A stretch of 64,000 bases of DNA from Blastocatellia bacterium AA13 (GTDB taxonomy: Bacteria; Acidobacteriota; Blastocatellia; UBA7656). The notes under the pieces are model-generated. The model was given only the letters and a program-made list of their open reading frames with translations, ran no database searches and was not told where the DNA came from. The stretch is taken from positions 177,217 through 241,216 of the forward strand of contig QHVH01000013.1 of NCBI GenBank assembly GCA_003222245.1, written 5' to 3'. A program made the translations under genes and the position numbers. Below are positions 35,546 through 43,449 of this stretch, piece by piece (within the stretch, counting starts at the first letter, position 1; each line of letters opens with the position of its first letter).

Positions 35546-36147
35546 AAATCAGAAGTCTTGCCGAAAGTATAGGACTTGAGATTGAGTACAAACCCTGCTC
35601 AAAACCGCCAGAATTCTGGCAGCCGCCGTTGCCCGACTGGCTCGCTAGCGATGCCGCGATGGCGCGCGAGGCATCCCACAGTACTAAGATCTATTTTGCC
35701 GCTCCACTCTTTACACAGGCGGAGTGGCAGTGGAACAAGAAGTTGGCGCAGCTACTTGAGGCGCGCGGGTTTGTTGTCGTGCTTCCTCAGGACACAGCGC
35801 GACCGATGCTATCCGGCGAGACATCTTTTGATCCTCAAGAGTTATTTAGGTCCAATGTTAATGATTTGAAGTCATCTAATGTCGTACTCGCTATTCTTGA
35901 CCAAGCTGATCCCGACTCGGGGACTTGCTGGGAGCAGGGCTACGCGTATAGTGCAAATATACCCGTGATCGGGTTGAGAACCGACATTCGCAGAGCTGGC
36001 GACGACCCCAATGCTGCCGTCAATCTTATGCTTTCAAGAAGCTGCTCTGAAATGATTGTTGTCCCATGCAGCAAGCGAGAGGACCTAGACTGGGTAGTAG
36101 GCCAGATCGAAAACGCGGTGAAGAAACGCGCTGGCAAATCTACCTAA
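35527..36147 (+). CDS. nucleoside 2-deoxyribosyltransferase-like protein, 3' part of the frameshifted gene
   Basis: 206 residues from the first ATG. Residues 1-25 complete the second NDT-like domain of the upstream frame. Residues about 50-200 are a full NDT-type domain: KIYFAAPLFTQAEWQWNKKLAQLLEARGFVVVLPQD, an Asp-Leu-Lys-Ser segment before VVLAILDQADPDSGTCWEQGYAYSANIPVIGLRTD, where the Glu of WEQGYAYS is the expected nucleophile. Enzymes with this domain cleave the N-glycosidic bond of nucleosides or nucleotides. If the frameshift is bypassed, the product is one membrane-anchored protein with three such domains. Confidence 0.75.
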   Translation: MSDGMLEIRSLAESIGLEIEYKPCSKPPEFWQPPLPDWLASDAAMAREASHSTKIYFAAPLFTQAEWQWNKKLAQLLEARGFVVVLPQDTARPMLSGETSFDPQELFRSNVNDLKSSNVVLAILDQADPDSGTCWEQGYAYSANIPVIGLRTDIRRAGDDPNAAVNLMLSRSCSEMIVVPCSKREDLDWVVGQIENAVKKRAGKST

Positions 36148-36374
36148 TTCTAAGCTAATAAGCTCTGCCGGAGTTCGCTGGGAGAAGACTTATTCTTACG
36201 GTTGCTCCGCACGACTTGCGTCGCCAGCCAACTCGGCAATCGTTGGCCCATCAGCATCCAGCGAGAAGACGTAAGGGGACCGATGCCCGCGGCGTCGAGC
36301 CAGAAGATACCGTTGTTGCAGAGAGGGCGACCCGAAAGATCTAAGGGCGAAAAACACATCAGTTTCACTGACAC

Positions 36375-36659
36375 AATTACACAGGAATTACACAGAAGCT
36401 CAAATGAGCGCGAAAGCTGCACCACTGTGGCCAGGACCTGCAAATATCGATTCAAAAAGTGCCGAGGGCGGGACTCGAACCCGCACGACCTTTTGGGCCA
36501 GAGGATTTTAAGTATTAGATTTGGGATTTCTAAATTCGTCGCGTAGAGTCTCAATTGTTCTGAGTGCTGATACTTAGGGCTCACGCGCTGCTGGCCCATC
36601 CACTCGCTAATTCTCCAAAACTCTGCGGTTTTCTTGGCATAATTACACAGGAATTACAC
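36375..36659. repeat. 19-bp direct repeats around the tRNA-Leu fragment
   Basis: AATTACACAGGAATTACAC occurs at 36375-36393 and again at 36641-36659. The pair brackets the tRNA-Leu 3' fragment and no gene. It could be the trace of a recombination or attachment event. Confidence 0.65.
36460..36513 (-). other. 3' part of a tRNA-Leu(TAA) gene, probable attachment-site scar
   Basis: The minus strand from 36513 reads ACTTAAAATCCTC (anticodon loop onward), a long variable arm, a perfect T-arm (GCGGG TTCGAGT CCCGC) and acceptor 3' strand CCTCGGC plus A. The 5' part (acceptor, D-arm, left anticodon stem) is absent upstream. Integrases often use the anticodon-to-3' segment as attachment site, so this may be one end of an integrated element. 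CCA is not encoded. Confidence 0.8.
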
Positions 36660-36703
36660 CAGCGTGAGCGGACTCGTTTGATTGCGGGGAATAGAAAATG
36701 CTA

Positions 36704-37579
36704 TCAAGGGGTTCTCAAATCGTGGCCCTCAATCCCGGAAGGATAGAGGGCGGCAACCGAGACATAGGCTTCTCTAATCTCCTCAATTAGCTTCTCCTCG
36801 AGCTCCGTGGCATTGCGGTAAAAGAGTGTACGCCAGTTCCGGATATCAAACTCCAGCAAGGTACCCTTCCGGGCAGTTTGAATAACACGCTTCCCCTTGC
36901 CACGTGCATACCCAAGCTCGAAGTAAACGTTTCTTGGATTGAGCGTAAGGTCTGCTATGACGATGTCGGCTCGCTCAATCTCGGCCATTATCTGCTGCGA
37001 TATTTCGTAGTCTCCTTCGAGCAGGTCAATGCGGCGCAGTAGTAATGGCAGCTTGGTGAACTCGACTGCTCGCTCCATACCTCGGTAGTAATCCACGATA
37101 GCTGGTTCTTCTTCCTCATGAAACGACATGGCAACGAATACTGTCATCTCCCGACCACGAAGGGCGACCGCTGTACTGCTGGTTCCGAAATCAACGGCGA
37201 TAATATCTTGATATTCGCGCTTAAACACTTGGCCTTCTGACGTGATCACCGGGGAAAAGTGGCTCGGGACCTGATCAACTACGGCGTAGACCAAGGTCTT
37301 GTTGTCGGCCTGAAGCGAACCTGTCTCAACGGGTTGCGGAAGTAATGAATTGCCAAGTTTGGTAAGACGCTGGATGGCGATTTCGACCTCAGCCGGTGAT
37401 AGACCCAAGACCTTTCCATCGTCATCGACGCCTAGGAATAGTACGCCCCCTGCGGAATTGGCAAACCCGGCCAGAGCGCGAGCGATCACCGAATCGGGTG
37501 GAAGAGACTGTTTGAACTCGACTCGATCGGACTCACCCTGAGCTATCATCGCCAGTAGGTTTTGACGGGTAGCCTTCAA
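36704..37579 (-). CDS. AlbA/Schlafen-like domain plus TIR/NDT-like domain protein
   Basis: 291 residues. The N-terminal domain (about 10-115) has the AlbA_2 pattern ESDRVEFKQSLPP ... AGFANSAGGVLFLGVDDDGKVLGL. The C-terminal domain (about 145-280) starts MTVFVAMSFHEEEEP and contains ISQQIMAEIERADIVIADLTLNPRNVYFELGYARGKGKRVI, typical of TIR/NDT-like nucleotide-processing or sensing domains, with Glu in FELGYA as probable active residue. A short AVDFGTSSTAVAL motif lies between them. AAGGAGG 7 bases before a TTG at 37579 sets the start better than the ATG at 37585. It is the last gene of a four-gene operon. Confidence 0.78.
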   Translation of the reverse strand: MKATRQNLLAMIAQGESDRVEFKQSLPPDSVIARALAGFANSAGGVLFLGVDDDGKVLGLSPAEVEIAIQRLTKLGNSLLPQPVETGSLQADNKTLVYAVVDQVPSHFSPVITSEGQVFKREYQDIIAVDFGTSSTAVALRGREMTVFVAMSFHEEEEPAIVDYYRGMERAVEFTKLPLLLRRIDLLEGDYEISQQIMAEIERADIVIADLTLNPRNVYFELGYARGKGKRVIQTARKGTLLEFDIRNWRTLFYRNATELEEKLIEEIREAYVSVAALYPSGIEGHDLRTP

Positions 37580-37761
37580 GCACATTCCTCCTTGTCCGCA
37601 CGGATGCGAGAGCCAGCAACGCTCACGTCAAACCAGGGCGTGAACGAGCCATCAAAGAACGTGTGAGAACTGCGCTGCACGCGGCCATCTGGAATGTATT
37701 GTTGAGCAAAGTGCAGCGCGCGGTCGTTAGTTTGGTGCCGGTCTGGATGAGTGGCCTTCAT
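37576..37761 (-). CDS. small protein of unknown function in the HEPN/AlbA operon
   Basis: 61 residues, hydrophilic, no family recognised. It starts 8 bases after the HEPN-type gene stop and its end overlaps the next gene start by four to ten bases, which supports it as a real gene. No strong ribosome site precedes it. It could be an antitoxin-like or adaptor peptide, but this is only a guess. Confidence 0.4.
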   Translation of the reverse strand: MKATHPDRHQTNDRALHFAQQYIPDGRVQRSSHTFFDGSFTPWFDVSVAGSRIRADKEECA

Positions 37762-37769
37762 TGTGTTGT

Positions 37770-39143
37770 CTACTTCGCACTCTGTGACAGACGGCTATCA
37801 GCTTCTTGAATTAGTCTCGAGAAATAGCCAAGCGCAAACTCAAACAACGGTTTCAGGAGCAAGTTGTCGTTCCGCCCGATGTTGCCGTGCGCGACCTTGT
37901 TACGGGTCACCACTATTTCTGCAAAACTGGCCATCTCGTGTGACAGAAGGCTGTTCGCTTCGAGTAGGCACATTTTCTTGGCCATCCCAACTCCAGGGTC
38001 TTGAAGGCCCGCCCGCTGAATAATCGCGTTCACGACTCTTTCGATCAAGGGCAGCAACACGCGAAGGGCGTCGACGTAGGCACCGTGTCGAGCGAGGTCT
38101 GTCGATCGCTCAATTGACGCCCTGTCGTCTCGGGTCAACAGGACGCTGGCCTCAAACGAAGCGGTGATTTCGTATTTGTCAGATTGGGGAAACGCGCGAA
38201 TCCCTTCCGTCTCTGACTCCAACATGACAAGAACGAGCTCTCGCAGCCGGTTACCGGACACGAATAGGGTGTCAATGACCCTCTCTCCCAGCGGTGTCAA
38301 CGTGGCGGTCGCTTTGCCCAGCGCGTAAGTACTGTCAGCGATGTCTCTCGGATCTTCCTTCACGACGTCAAACATGCGAAGTGAATAGGGTAACCCGTGG
38401 AGTGGAGTGTTGTCGCGAGATCTCAAGTCTCGTACCAATTGATCGCTTACAAACCTGCTCTGCAGGCGCTGCGACAGGGCAACTTCTGTAGCGAGCAGAA
38501 CAATTATCGACTCCAGCGGCTGAAGTCCCAGAACATAACGACCGAGTGCAGTGATGGACCAGCGCCGCTCGGCGGACATCGGGAAGCAGAGACAGTGCTC
38601 TGTAGCAAAATCGAGAAGAAAGACGTCGTCGGGTCGATACCACGGCTCGAAACACTTTGCCATTTCGGATACAAACGCCCAGGAGACGCTTGACGCGTCC
38701 TTGTACTCGTGGCCCCAACCGTTGCTGCCGTTGAGATGCAAGGCAATCGCTCGCGTTATTAGTTCGAAGTGTTTGGAGCGCGGTATGGAGAATTCCTGGA
38801 GTTTTGCCACGCAGTAGCGCACCCGCGAGTTGAAGATGTCCCTGCTCACTAGGTCGCTGAGGAACACCTCGACGCTCCCGCGGCCGGCATCAACGGTGTT
38901 GTATTTCAGATAGGTGAACGCGTACTCTCGCAGTCGTCCAACGAGTTCGTAATCAAGTATGACGAACAAGGTACCATTGCCGCCGCACTCATCAACTTCC
39001 CTGAGCGTCTCATGCAGTTTGTGAACGTACCGAAGAGCCCTCATGGCACCCGTCCTTATCCATAGCCTCTTGGCGGCACTCAAAGAAGCCATGTGAAATT
39101 CACTTCGCGGCCGTCGCTGGAACCGATTGCTAGGTTCAGGCAT
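37770..39143 (-). CDS. large protein with C-terminal HEPN-like motif (predicted RNase toxin)
   Basis: 457 residues. The C-terminal about 110 residues form a helical domain ending VVTRNKVAHGNIGRNDN, where R-N-K-V-A-H fits the R-x4-6-H active motif of HEPN ribonucleases. A central segment (about 255-300, LPYSLRMFDVVK ... ATLTPLGERVIDTLFV) looks like a winged helix. The remainder has no familiar motif. Its ATG directly follows the TAA of the preceding gene (TAAATG), so translation is coupled. In conflict systems HEPN proteins commonly act as RNA-cleaving effectors; this function is inferred. Confidence 0.6.
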   Translation of the reverse strand: MPEPSNRFQRRPRSEFHMASLSAAKRLWIRTGAMRALRYVHKLHETLREVDECGGNGTLFVILDYELVGRLREYAFTYLKYNTVDAGRGSVEVFLSDLVSRDIFNSRVRYCVAKLQEFSIPRSKHFELITRAIALHLNGSNGWGHEYKDASSVSWAFVSEMAKCFEPWYRPDDVFLLDFATEHCLCFPMSAERRWSITALGRYVLGLQPLESIIVLLATEVALSQRLQSRFVSDQLVRDLRSRDNTPLHGLPYSLRMFDVVKEDPRDIADSTYALGKATATLTPLGERVIDTLFVSGNRLRELVLVMLESETEGIRAFPQSDKYEITASFEASVLLTRDDRASIERSTDLARHGAYVDALRVLLPLIERVVNAIIQRAGLQDPGVGMAKKMCLLEANSLLSHEMASFAEIVVTRNKVAHGNIGRNDNLLLKPLFEFALGYFSRLIQEADSRLSQSAK

Positions 39144-39407
39144 TTACTCTTCAAATTCTTCTTCCCCAAACAGTAAGGATACGTCTTCACGAAGGCAAGA
39201 TCGAAGATTATTCTTTGGCGTCCACATATCTTCTCTCTGCTTTTTGGAGTATCGCCCATTCTTGTCAGGCTCTACCATTAGAGCGTCTCTGATACGATAA
39301 TAAGCCTTTCGAGCCTTTTTCGATAAGCTCATTTCCTTTACTATGCGAGGGACACTGCTGAGGCGTTTTGCCGAGAACGTGTTTCTATGCCACCGCGTTG
39401 GTGCCAT
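39144..39407 (-). CDS. small basic/acidic protein, first gene of the HEPN/AlbA operon
   Basis: 87 residues, or 62 if it starts at the ATG at 39332 (MSLSKKARKAYYRIRDAL). It has a basic N-terminal half and a very acidic end (FGEEEFEE). No family recognised. Its TAA touches the ATG of the HEPN-type gene. A mobile insertion lies 51 bases upstream of the longer start. Confidence 0.5.
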   Translation of the reverse strand: MAPTRWHRNTFSAKRLSSVPRIVKEMSLSKKARKAYYRIRDALMVEPDKNGRYSKKQREDMWTPKNNLRSCLREDVSLLFGEEEFEE

Positions 39408-39458
39408 TCTTCGAGGTGATCGCTTTCATCGATGCAATTCTGCGCCGCGTTAAATAAT

Positions 39459-39813
39459 CAGTAGTGTCCCAACGTTGGCGCGCCACATATTGGTAAGATG
39501 TTGAAAGCCATGATGTTAAAGCCACTGACAGCCGTAATCGATTTCAATTTGCTTTCAGGCGAAATGAAAGGATATGCGATTTCGCCGCGCGATCACACTC
39601 GCAAAATCAATCAAAACGTCCTCCGTCCTGGTTGCGATCGAGAAAAACACGTGCGACAGCGAGGCAGATTCTACAGAACTCTACACATTGGCGGCGTCAA
39701 CGTTTTCAAGAAAACACCCCTTTTACAGGCTCTTTCCTATGTAGAATCCAAAGACCAAACACCCGACTCCTGCAACCAACTGAATCGATGGGAGTAACGT
39801 TGGGACACTACTG
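39459..39813. mobile_element. 355-bp insertion with 18-bp terminal inverted repeats and 9-bp target duplication (MITE-like)
   Basis: The left end CAGTAGTGTCCCAACGTT (39459-39476) is the exact inverted repeat of AACGTTGGGACACTACTG (39796-39813). The flanks are identical TTAAATAAT (39450-39458 and 39814-39822), a 9-bp target duplication. No transposase fits in the space; the inside contains an open frame of 99 codons (39498-39797 +) with no recognised domain. It is a non-autonomous element or internally deleted IS, recent enough to keep perfect ends. It sits just upstream of the HEPN/AlbA operon. Confidence 0.9.
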
Positions 39814-40101
39814 TTAAATAATATATTATCAGTCCGTCTACACCGGAGTATGGAAACACAATGGAAACACGCAAAGCGCGTATCATTGTATGGATGCACC
39901 GTAGATAAGCAGGGACACAACCAACGCAACGGACAGTCCTTCGTGCTACGTCCACTCGTGGAAATTGCTGAACGCGACAACAATCAAGCAAGCAAGAGAC
40001 TTCGAAATTGTGCTCAACTGGTTCTGGTGAATGCCGGTCGAAAAAGAGCGGCATTCATAATTCAACAGCTTTGGGGTTCATTATTAGATATTCTTAAAGA
40101 T

Positions 40102-43100
40102 TTAGTTGGAACCAAGCCGCCTCAGCTTATACTCAGCCTGCCTCTTTGTTTCCTCATCTTCATCACTGCGCCTGATAGCTTCTTTGAAGTCCAATGCTGC
40201 CAAGAGTCGGTTGTTTTTCTTGAGGTAGTCGAGTCCTCGATAAAGGTAAGAGTCACCTCGGTCTGGCACGGCCCTTATATACTTTGTGAGATCGTCAATG
40301 GCGTTGTCTATCTGGCCCAAAGCCTCATAGAGTTCCCTGCGGTCTAAGTAGAGCCCCGTCCGGGTCGGATCCATTTCGATCTGCTCCGTACGATCCTTGA
40401 TAGCTTCGTCGAGTCGGCCCACCTTCTCGTGTAGTCTGGCCTTTTCTGAGCGACCATCAGTTCTGAAAAAGACTTGGGCCAAGCCTTTATTTTGCTCAAC
40501 ATCGATGTCAGGATTGAGCCGATCCAGCGTGAGAGTCAGTCGAATGTATTGATTCCATACTTCAATTGCCTTGTCACAAGCACCTAGGCCTTCATATATT
40601 CGGCTCAGTCTTATGTACCCTCCCGAACCGAGCTCGACACAATGCGATAAATCGGCGATTGCATTAGCAAGGTCACCCCTTCCTTGGTAAATATCGGCTC
40701 GCTTTGAATAGGCCGACCATTGACGCGTCCCGTTACTCAAGTGAATGGCGCTTGTCAGATCATCGATCGCATTATTCAGCAAGCCCCGCCCCCTATAGAT
40801 GTCGGCCCTGATCGTGTACGCTAGACCTTTTTCTTTTGAACTCGCAGCGGAAGAACTGTTGCTGGCGTTTAGAGCTATGGATTTTGTTAGATCGTCAATT
40901 GCCTTGTCTAGTTGGCCTTCTTTTTCATATCCTACGGCGCGCTTTATGTAGGTCGCCGGAACATCAGGTCGTAATCTTATCTCGTCGGTAAGACTCTCAA
41001 TTGTCGCAGTGGGTGAATCCGGCTTCGTAATCTGATCAGCCTTCTTGCCTGTGCTGTCAGCAGATATAGCAGAAAGTACCTCCGAGAATCTTTCATGTTC
41101 TGGAGAAATATCCCTTTGCCGCAAGTGTTGGGTAAGTTCGCTAACCTTGTCTAATTCACCTCTTCCTTTGTAAATTCGAATTAGGTTCTGATACCCCTCC
41201 ACACTCTGGAAGAGTTCAATCGATCGAGTCAGGTCATCGATAGCGTTATCAAACTCTCCCATCCCTTCATAGACACGGCTTCGATGTATAAGAGTTTTGG
41301 CATCCTTTGGTTGTAGCGCTATTACTTTTGTCAGATCCTTTATTGCGTTTTGCAGTTCGCCTCTGCCTTCATACATTGAGGCTCGATCCAAATAGGGAAG
41401 GTACCATTCTGGCCTAAGTAGACTGGCTTGAGATAGGTCTTGAATAGCGTGCGGCAAGTCTCCCATATCCCCATATATTCGAGCACGATCCACGTGCCAA
41501 TTAGAATATCCGGGCCTGAGCCTTATTGCCTGGCTAAGATCAGCAATTGCCTTTGCGAAATCACCCATCTGGCGATGGATCTCGCCTCGAACCCATAATA
41601 TCTCATCATCATTAGGTGCCCACTTTTCAGCTTCATCCAGACTAGCCAAGGCATCACGAAGTGATCCCATCTCTCGATAGGAGATTGCGACCGGCTGAAG
41701 CGATCCATACTGCCTCGAGGGATACAACGACTTTGCCCGCACCGCTCGCGCAAGGTGGCTGAGTGCTCGAGGGTATTGCCCCTTCTCCTGATAAATTCTT
41801 GCGGCAAAGCAATGAGCAAGAAAGGCGATCGGACCGACTGGCCACAACTTGATTACCCGATCGATGTCTGCCAAGAATTCACTGATCAAGCCTTTGTCCA
41901 ATTCGGTGGTCGTTTCGATGCCAACTCTCGCATAGGACAATACTGCACGTAATAACAACAGACCGGCGGTTGTGAGGCTATTGGCTAATATCGTGCGTCT
42001 ATCAGGAATCTTAAACGTGTTTAATAGCTTGTTGATCGCAGCAATCGCTTGGTCAATGTATTCCCGAAATAACGGCGCGCTATGGTTAAGAGCAATCGCA
42101 ATGAGCCGGGCGAGCGAGGTCGCGGAGACTGTATCATCCCGGCAGGCAGCGGAAAGCTGAAAGGCCCTTCCGAGGTATTTCTCGGCACCCGCGATATCCC
42201 CGATGTTGTAGAGATAATCCACGATGGCGATATGAGCGGTTACTTTTTCGAAGATCAACATTGCCCCAGGCTGTCGCGAAAATGGGTCCATCTCCACGAC
42301 GTGGTACCAATCCCTAAGAGCCTCGTCGATTTCCCCCTTCTCAAAGAGTGCTCGGCCGCGCAAGTTGAAAGCTTGAGGATCGTCAGTCCGACGCGTAAGT
42401 ACTTGATTGAGATCTGCTATCGCCTCGTCCAGAGCTCTCTGTCGCCATAACGAGTAAGTGGCTTGATCCAGATAGGCTCGACCGCGAATCAGGTAGAGAT
42501 CTGAAGGATCGATCATTTGATCAGGAGCGACGCCGATCTTCAGCGCCTCGGTCAGCCGATCAATTGCTCCCTCATAGTCTTCGTTTTGTAATCTTGCCAA
42601 GCCCATCGTGAACAGAGTCAGATACGACATATCCTTGGAAAGTTGGATATGTATGCTGTGATTGGTAAGGTCGGCAATTTGCGCAAGGTATTGCTCATTC
42701 TCCTGCCTGAAAATCAAGCCGTTGGGTTTCATCAAGACCTCAAAGTGGGCATCTACTTGGAGGTTGATGTTCCGTGGGTTTACATTTGCGTCCGGTATCT
42801 TAGGTAAACTGAACCAGCCCCAAATAACTATGTTGGCCCCGTGCTTTCTGCCGATCTCCTGGGCCATCCTACTGCCTTGCTGTTCAGTGATAATCGTATC
42901 TAAGCCTTGTATTTCGATGTCGTCTCTATACTTCGTTGTGGCAGCCTGAAGTTTTGTGATTATCGTTTCGGCGAGGGATGTTCTGGGTGTCCCTTCCACA
43001 CTGTAGAAGTTCGCGACCAGTATCCTGGTCCTAAAAAATCCATTCTTACTGTTATCACTGTAATCATTGACAGCAGCTCGCGACTTCTTGCTTCGGCGCA

Positions 43101-43449
43101 CCAATGGCCTGACGCTAGGCGAAGGGCTGCTTTTCATTCTGATGGTTAGCGGGAGTTGGGCACCAGCCACGGGAATCGTTACTCTGAGTGCATCAGGATT
43201 CGCTACTGCCCAGCCGTTCTTCATCACCGTGAGGACTATTGTCTGCCCGATTAGCGAGTACGGGATCTTTATCCGAAACTCTCCTGAACTGGTTGTATGA
43301 TCACTCCCTACCCCTGCGACACTGACCTCGACATCCTCAATCGGTCCTTTGTCGTATACCACATGGCCGAAGAGCACTATTTGCGCTTGCGCAGAGAGCA
43401 CAGGAAGTCGAATGAGAAGCAACAAGATAGGAAGAATTGATTTTCTCAT
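40102..43449 (-). CDS. large exported TPR protein with carboxypeptidase-regulatory-like N-terminus
   Basis: 1115 residues with signal peptide (1-23). Residues 25-105 resemble a carboxypeptidase regulatory-like beta domain (FGHVVYDKGPIEDVEVSVAGVGSD). Residues about 140-255 look like a TolB-N/FlgO-like alpha/beta domain (ILVANFYSVEG ... IGRKHGANIVIWGWF). From about 275 to the end there are many TPR units of about 34 residues (for example AIDDLTKSIAL, AIADLSQAIRLRPGYSNW). The ATG has an AGGA site 7-10 bases before it and overlaps the preceding frame by 113 bases. Scaffold or sensor role likely; partner unknown. Confidence 0.85.
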   Translation of the reverse strand: MRKSILPILLLLIRLPVLSAQAQIVLFGHVVYDKGPIEDVEVSVAGVGSDHTTSSGEFRIKIPYSLIGQTIVLTVMKNGWAVANPDALRVTIPVAGAQLPLTIRMKSSPSPSVRPLVRRSKKSRAAVNDYSDNSKNGFFRTRILVANFYSVEGTPRTSLAETIITKLQAATTKYRDDIEIQGLDTIITEQQGSRMAQEIGRKHGANIVIWGWFSLPKIPDANVNPRNINLQVDAHFEVLMKPNGLIFRQENEQYLAQIADLTNHSIHIQLSKDMSYLTLFTMGLARLQNEDYEGAIDRLTEALKIGVAPDQMIDPSDLYLIRGRAYLDQATYSLWRQRALDEAIADLNQVLTRRTDDPQAFNLRGRALFEKGEIDEALRDWYHVVEMDPFSRQPGAMLIFEKVTAHIAIVDYLYNIGDIAGAEKYLGRAFQLSAACRDDTVSATSLARLIAIALNHSAPLFREYIDQAIAAINKLLNTFKIPDRRTILANSLTTAGLLLLRAVLSYARVGIETTTELDKGLISEFLADIDRVIKLWPVGPIAFLAHCFAARIYQEKGQYPRALSHLARAVRAKSLYPSRQYGSLQPVAISYREMGSLRDALASLDEAEKWAPNDDEILWVRGEIHRQMGDFAKAIADLSQAIRLRPGYSNWHVDRARIYGDMGDLPHAIQDLSQASLLRPEWYLPYLDRASMYEGRGELQNAIKDLTKVIALQPKDAKTLIHRSRVYEGMGEFDNAIDDLTRSIELFQSVEGYQNLIRIYKGRGELDKVSELTQHLRQRDISPEHERFSEVLSAISADSTGKKADQITKPDSPTATIESLTDEIRLRPDVPATYIKRAVGYEKEGQLDKAIDDLTKSIALNASNSSSAASSKEKGLAYTIRADIYRGRGLLNNAIDDLTSAIHLSNGTRQWSAYSKRADIYQGRGDLANAIADLSHCVELGSGGYIRLSRIYEGLGACDKAIEVWNQYIRLTLTLDRLNPDIDVEQNKGLAQVFFRTDGRSEKARLHEKVGRLDEAIKDRTEQIEMDPTRTGLYLDRRELYEALGQIDNAIDDLTKYIRAVPDRGDSYLYRGLDYLKKNNRLLAALDFKEAIRRSDEDEETKRQAEYKLRRLGSN

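Noticed and set aside
36202..36546. 114-codon frame with GRDSNPHDLLGQRI
   Set aside because: That peptide is the antisense reading of the tRNA-Leu T-arm, a known false gene pattern.
39498..39797. 99-codon frame in the 355-bp insertion as a transposase
   Set aside because: Too short, no DDE or HUH pattern; likely chance frame in a non-autonomous element.
39850..40347. 165-codon open frame on the + strand
   Set aside because: Its second half is antisense to the TPR gene and the first half has no ribosome site or domain.
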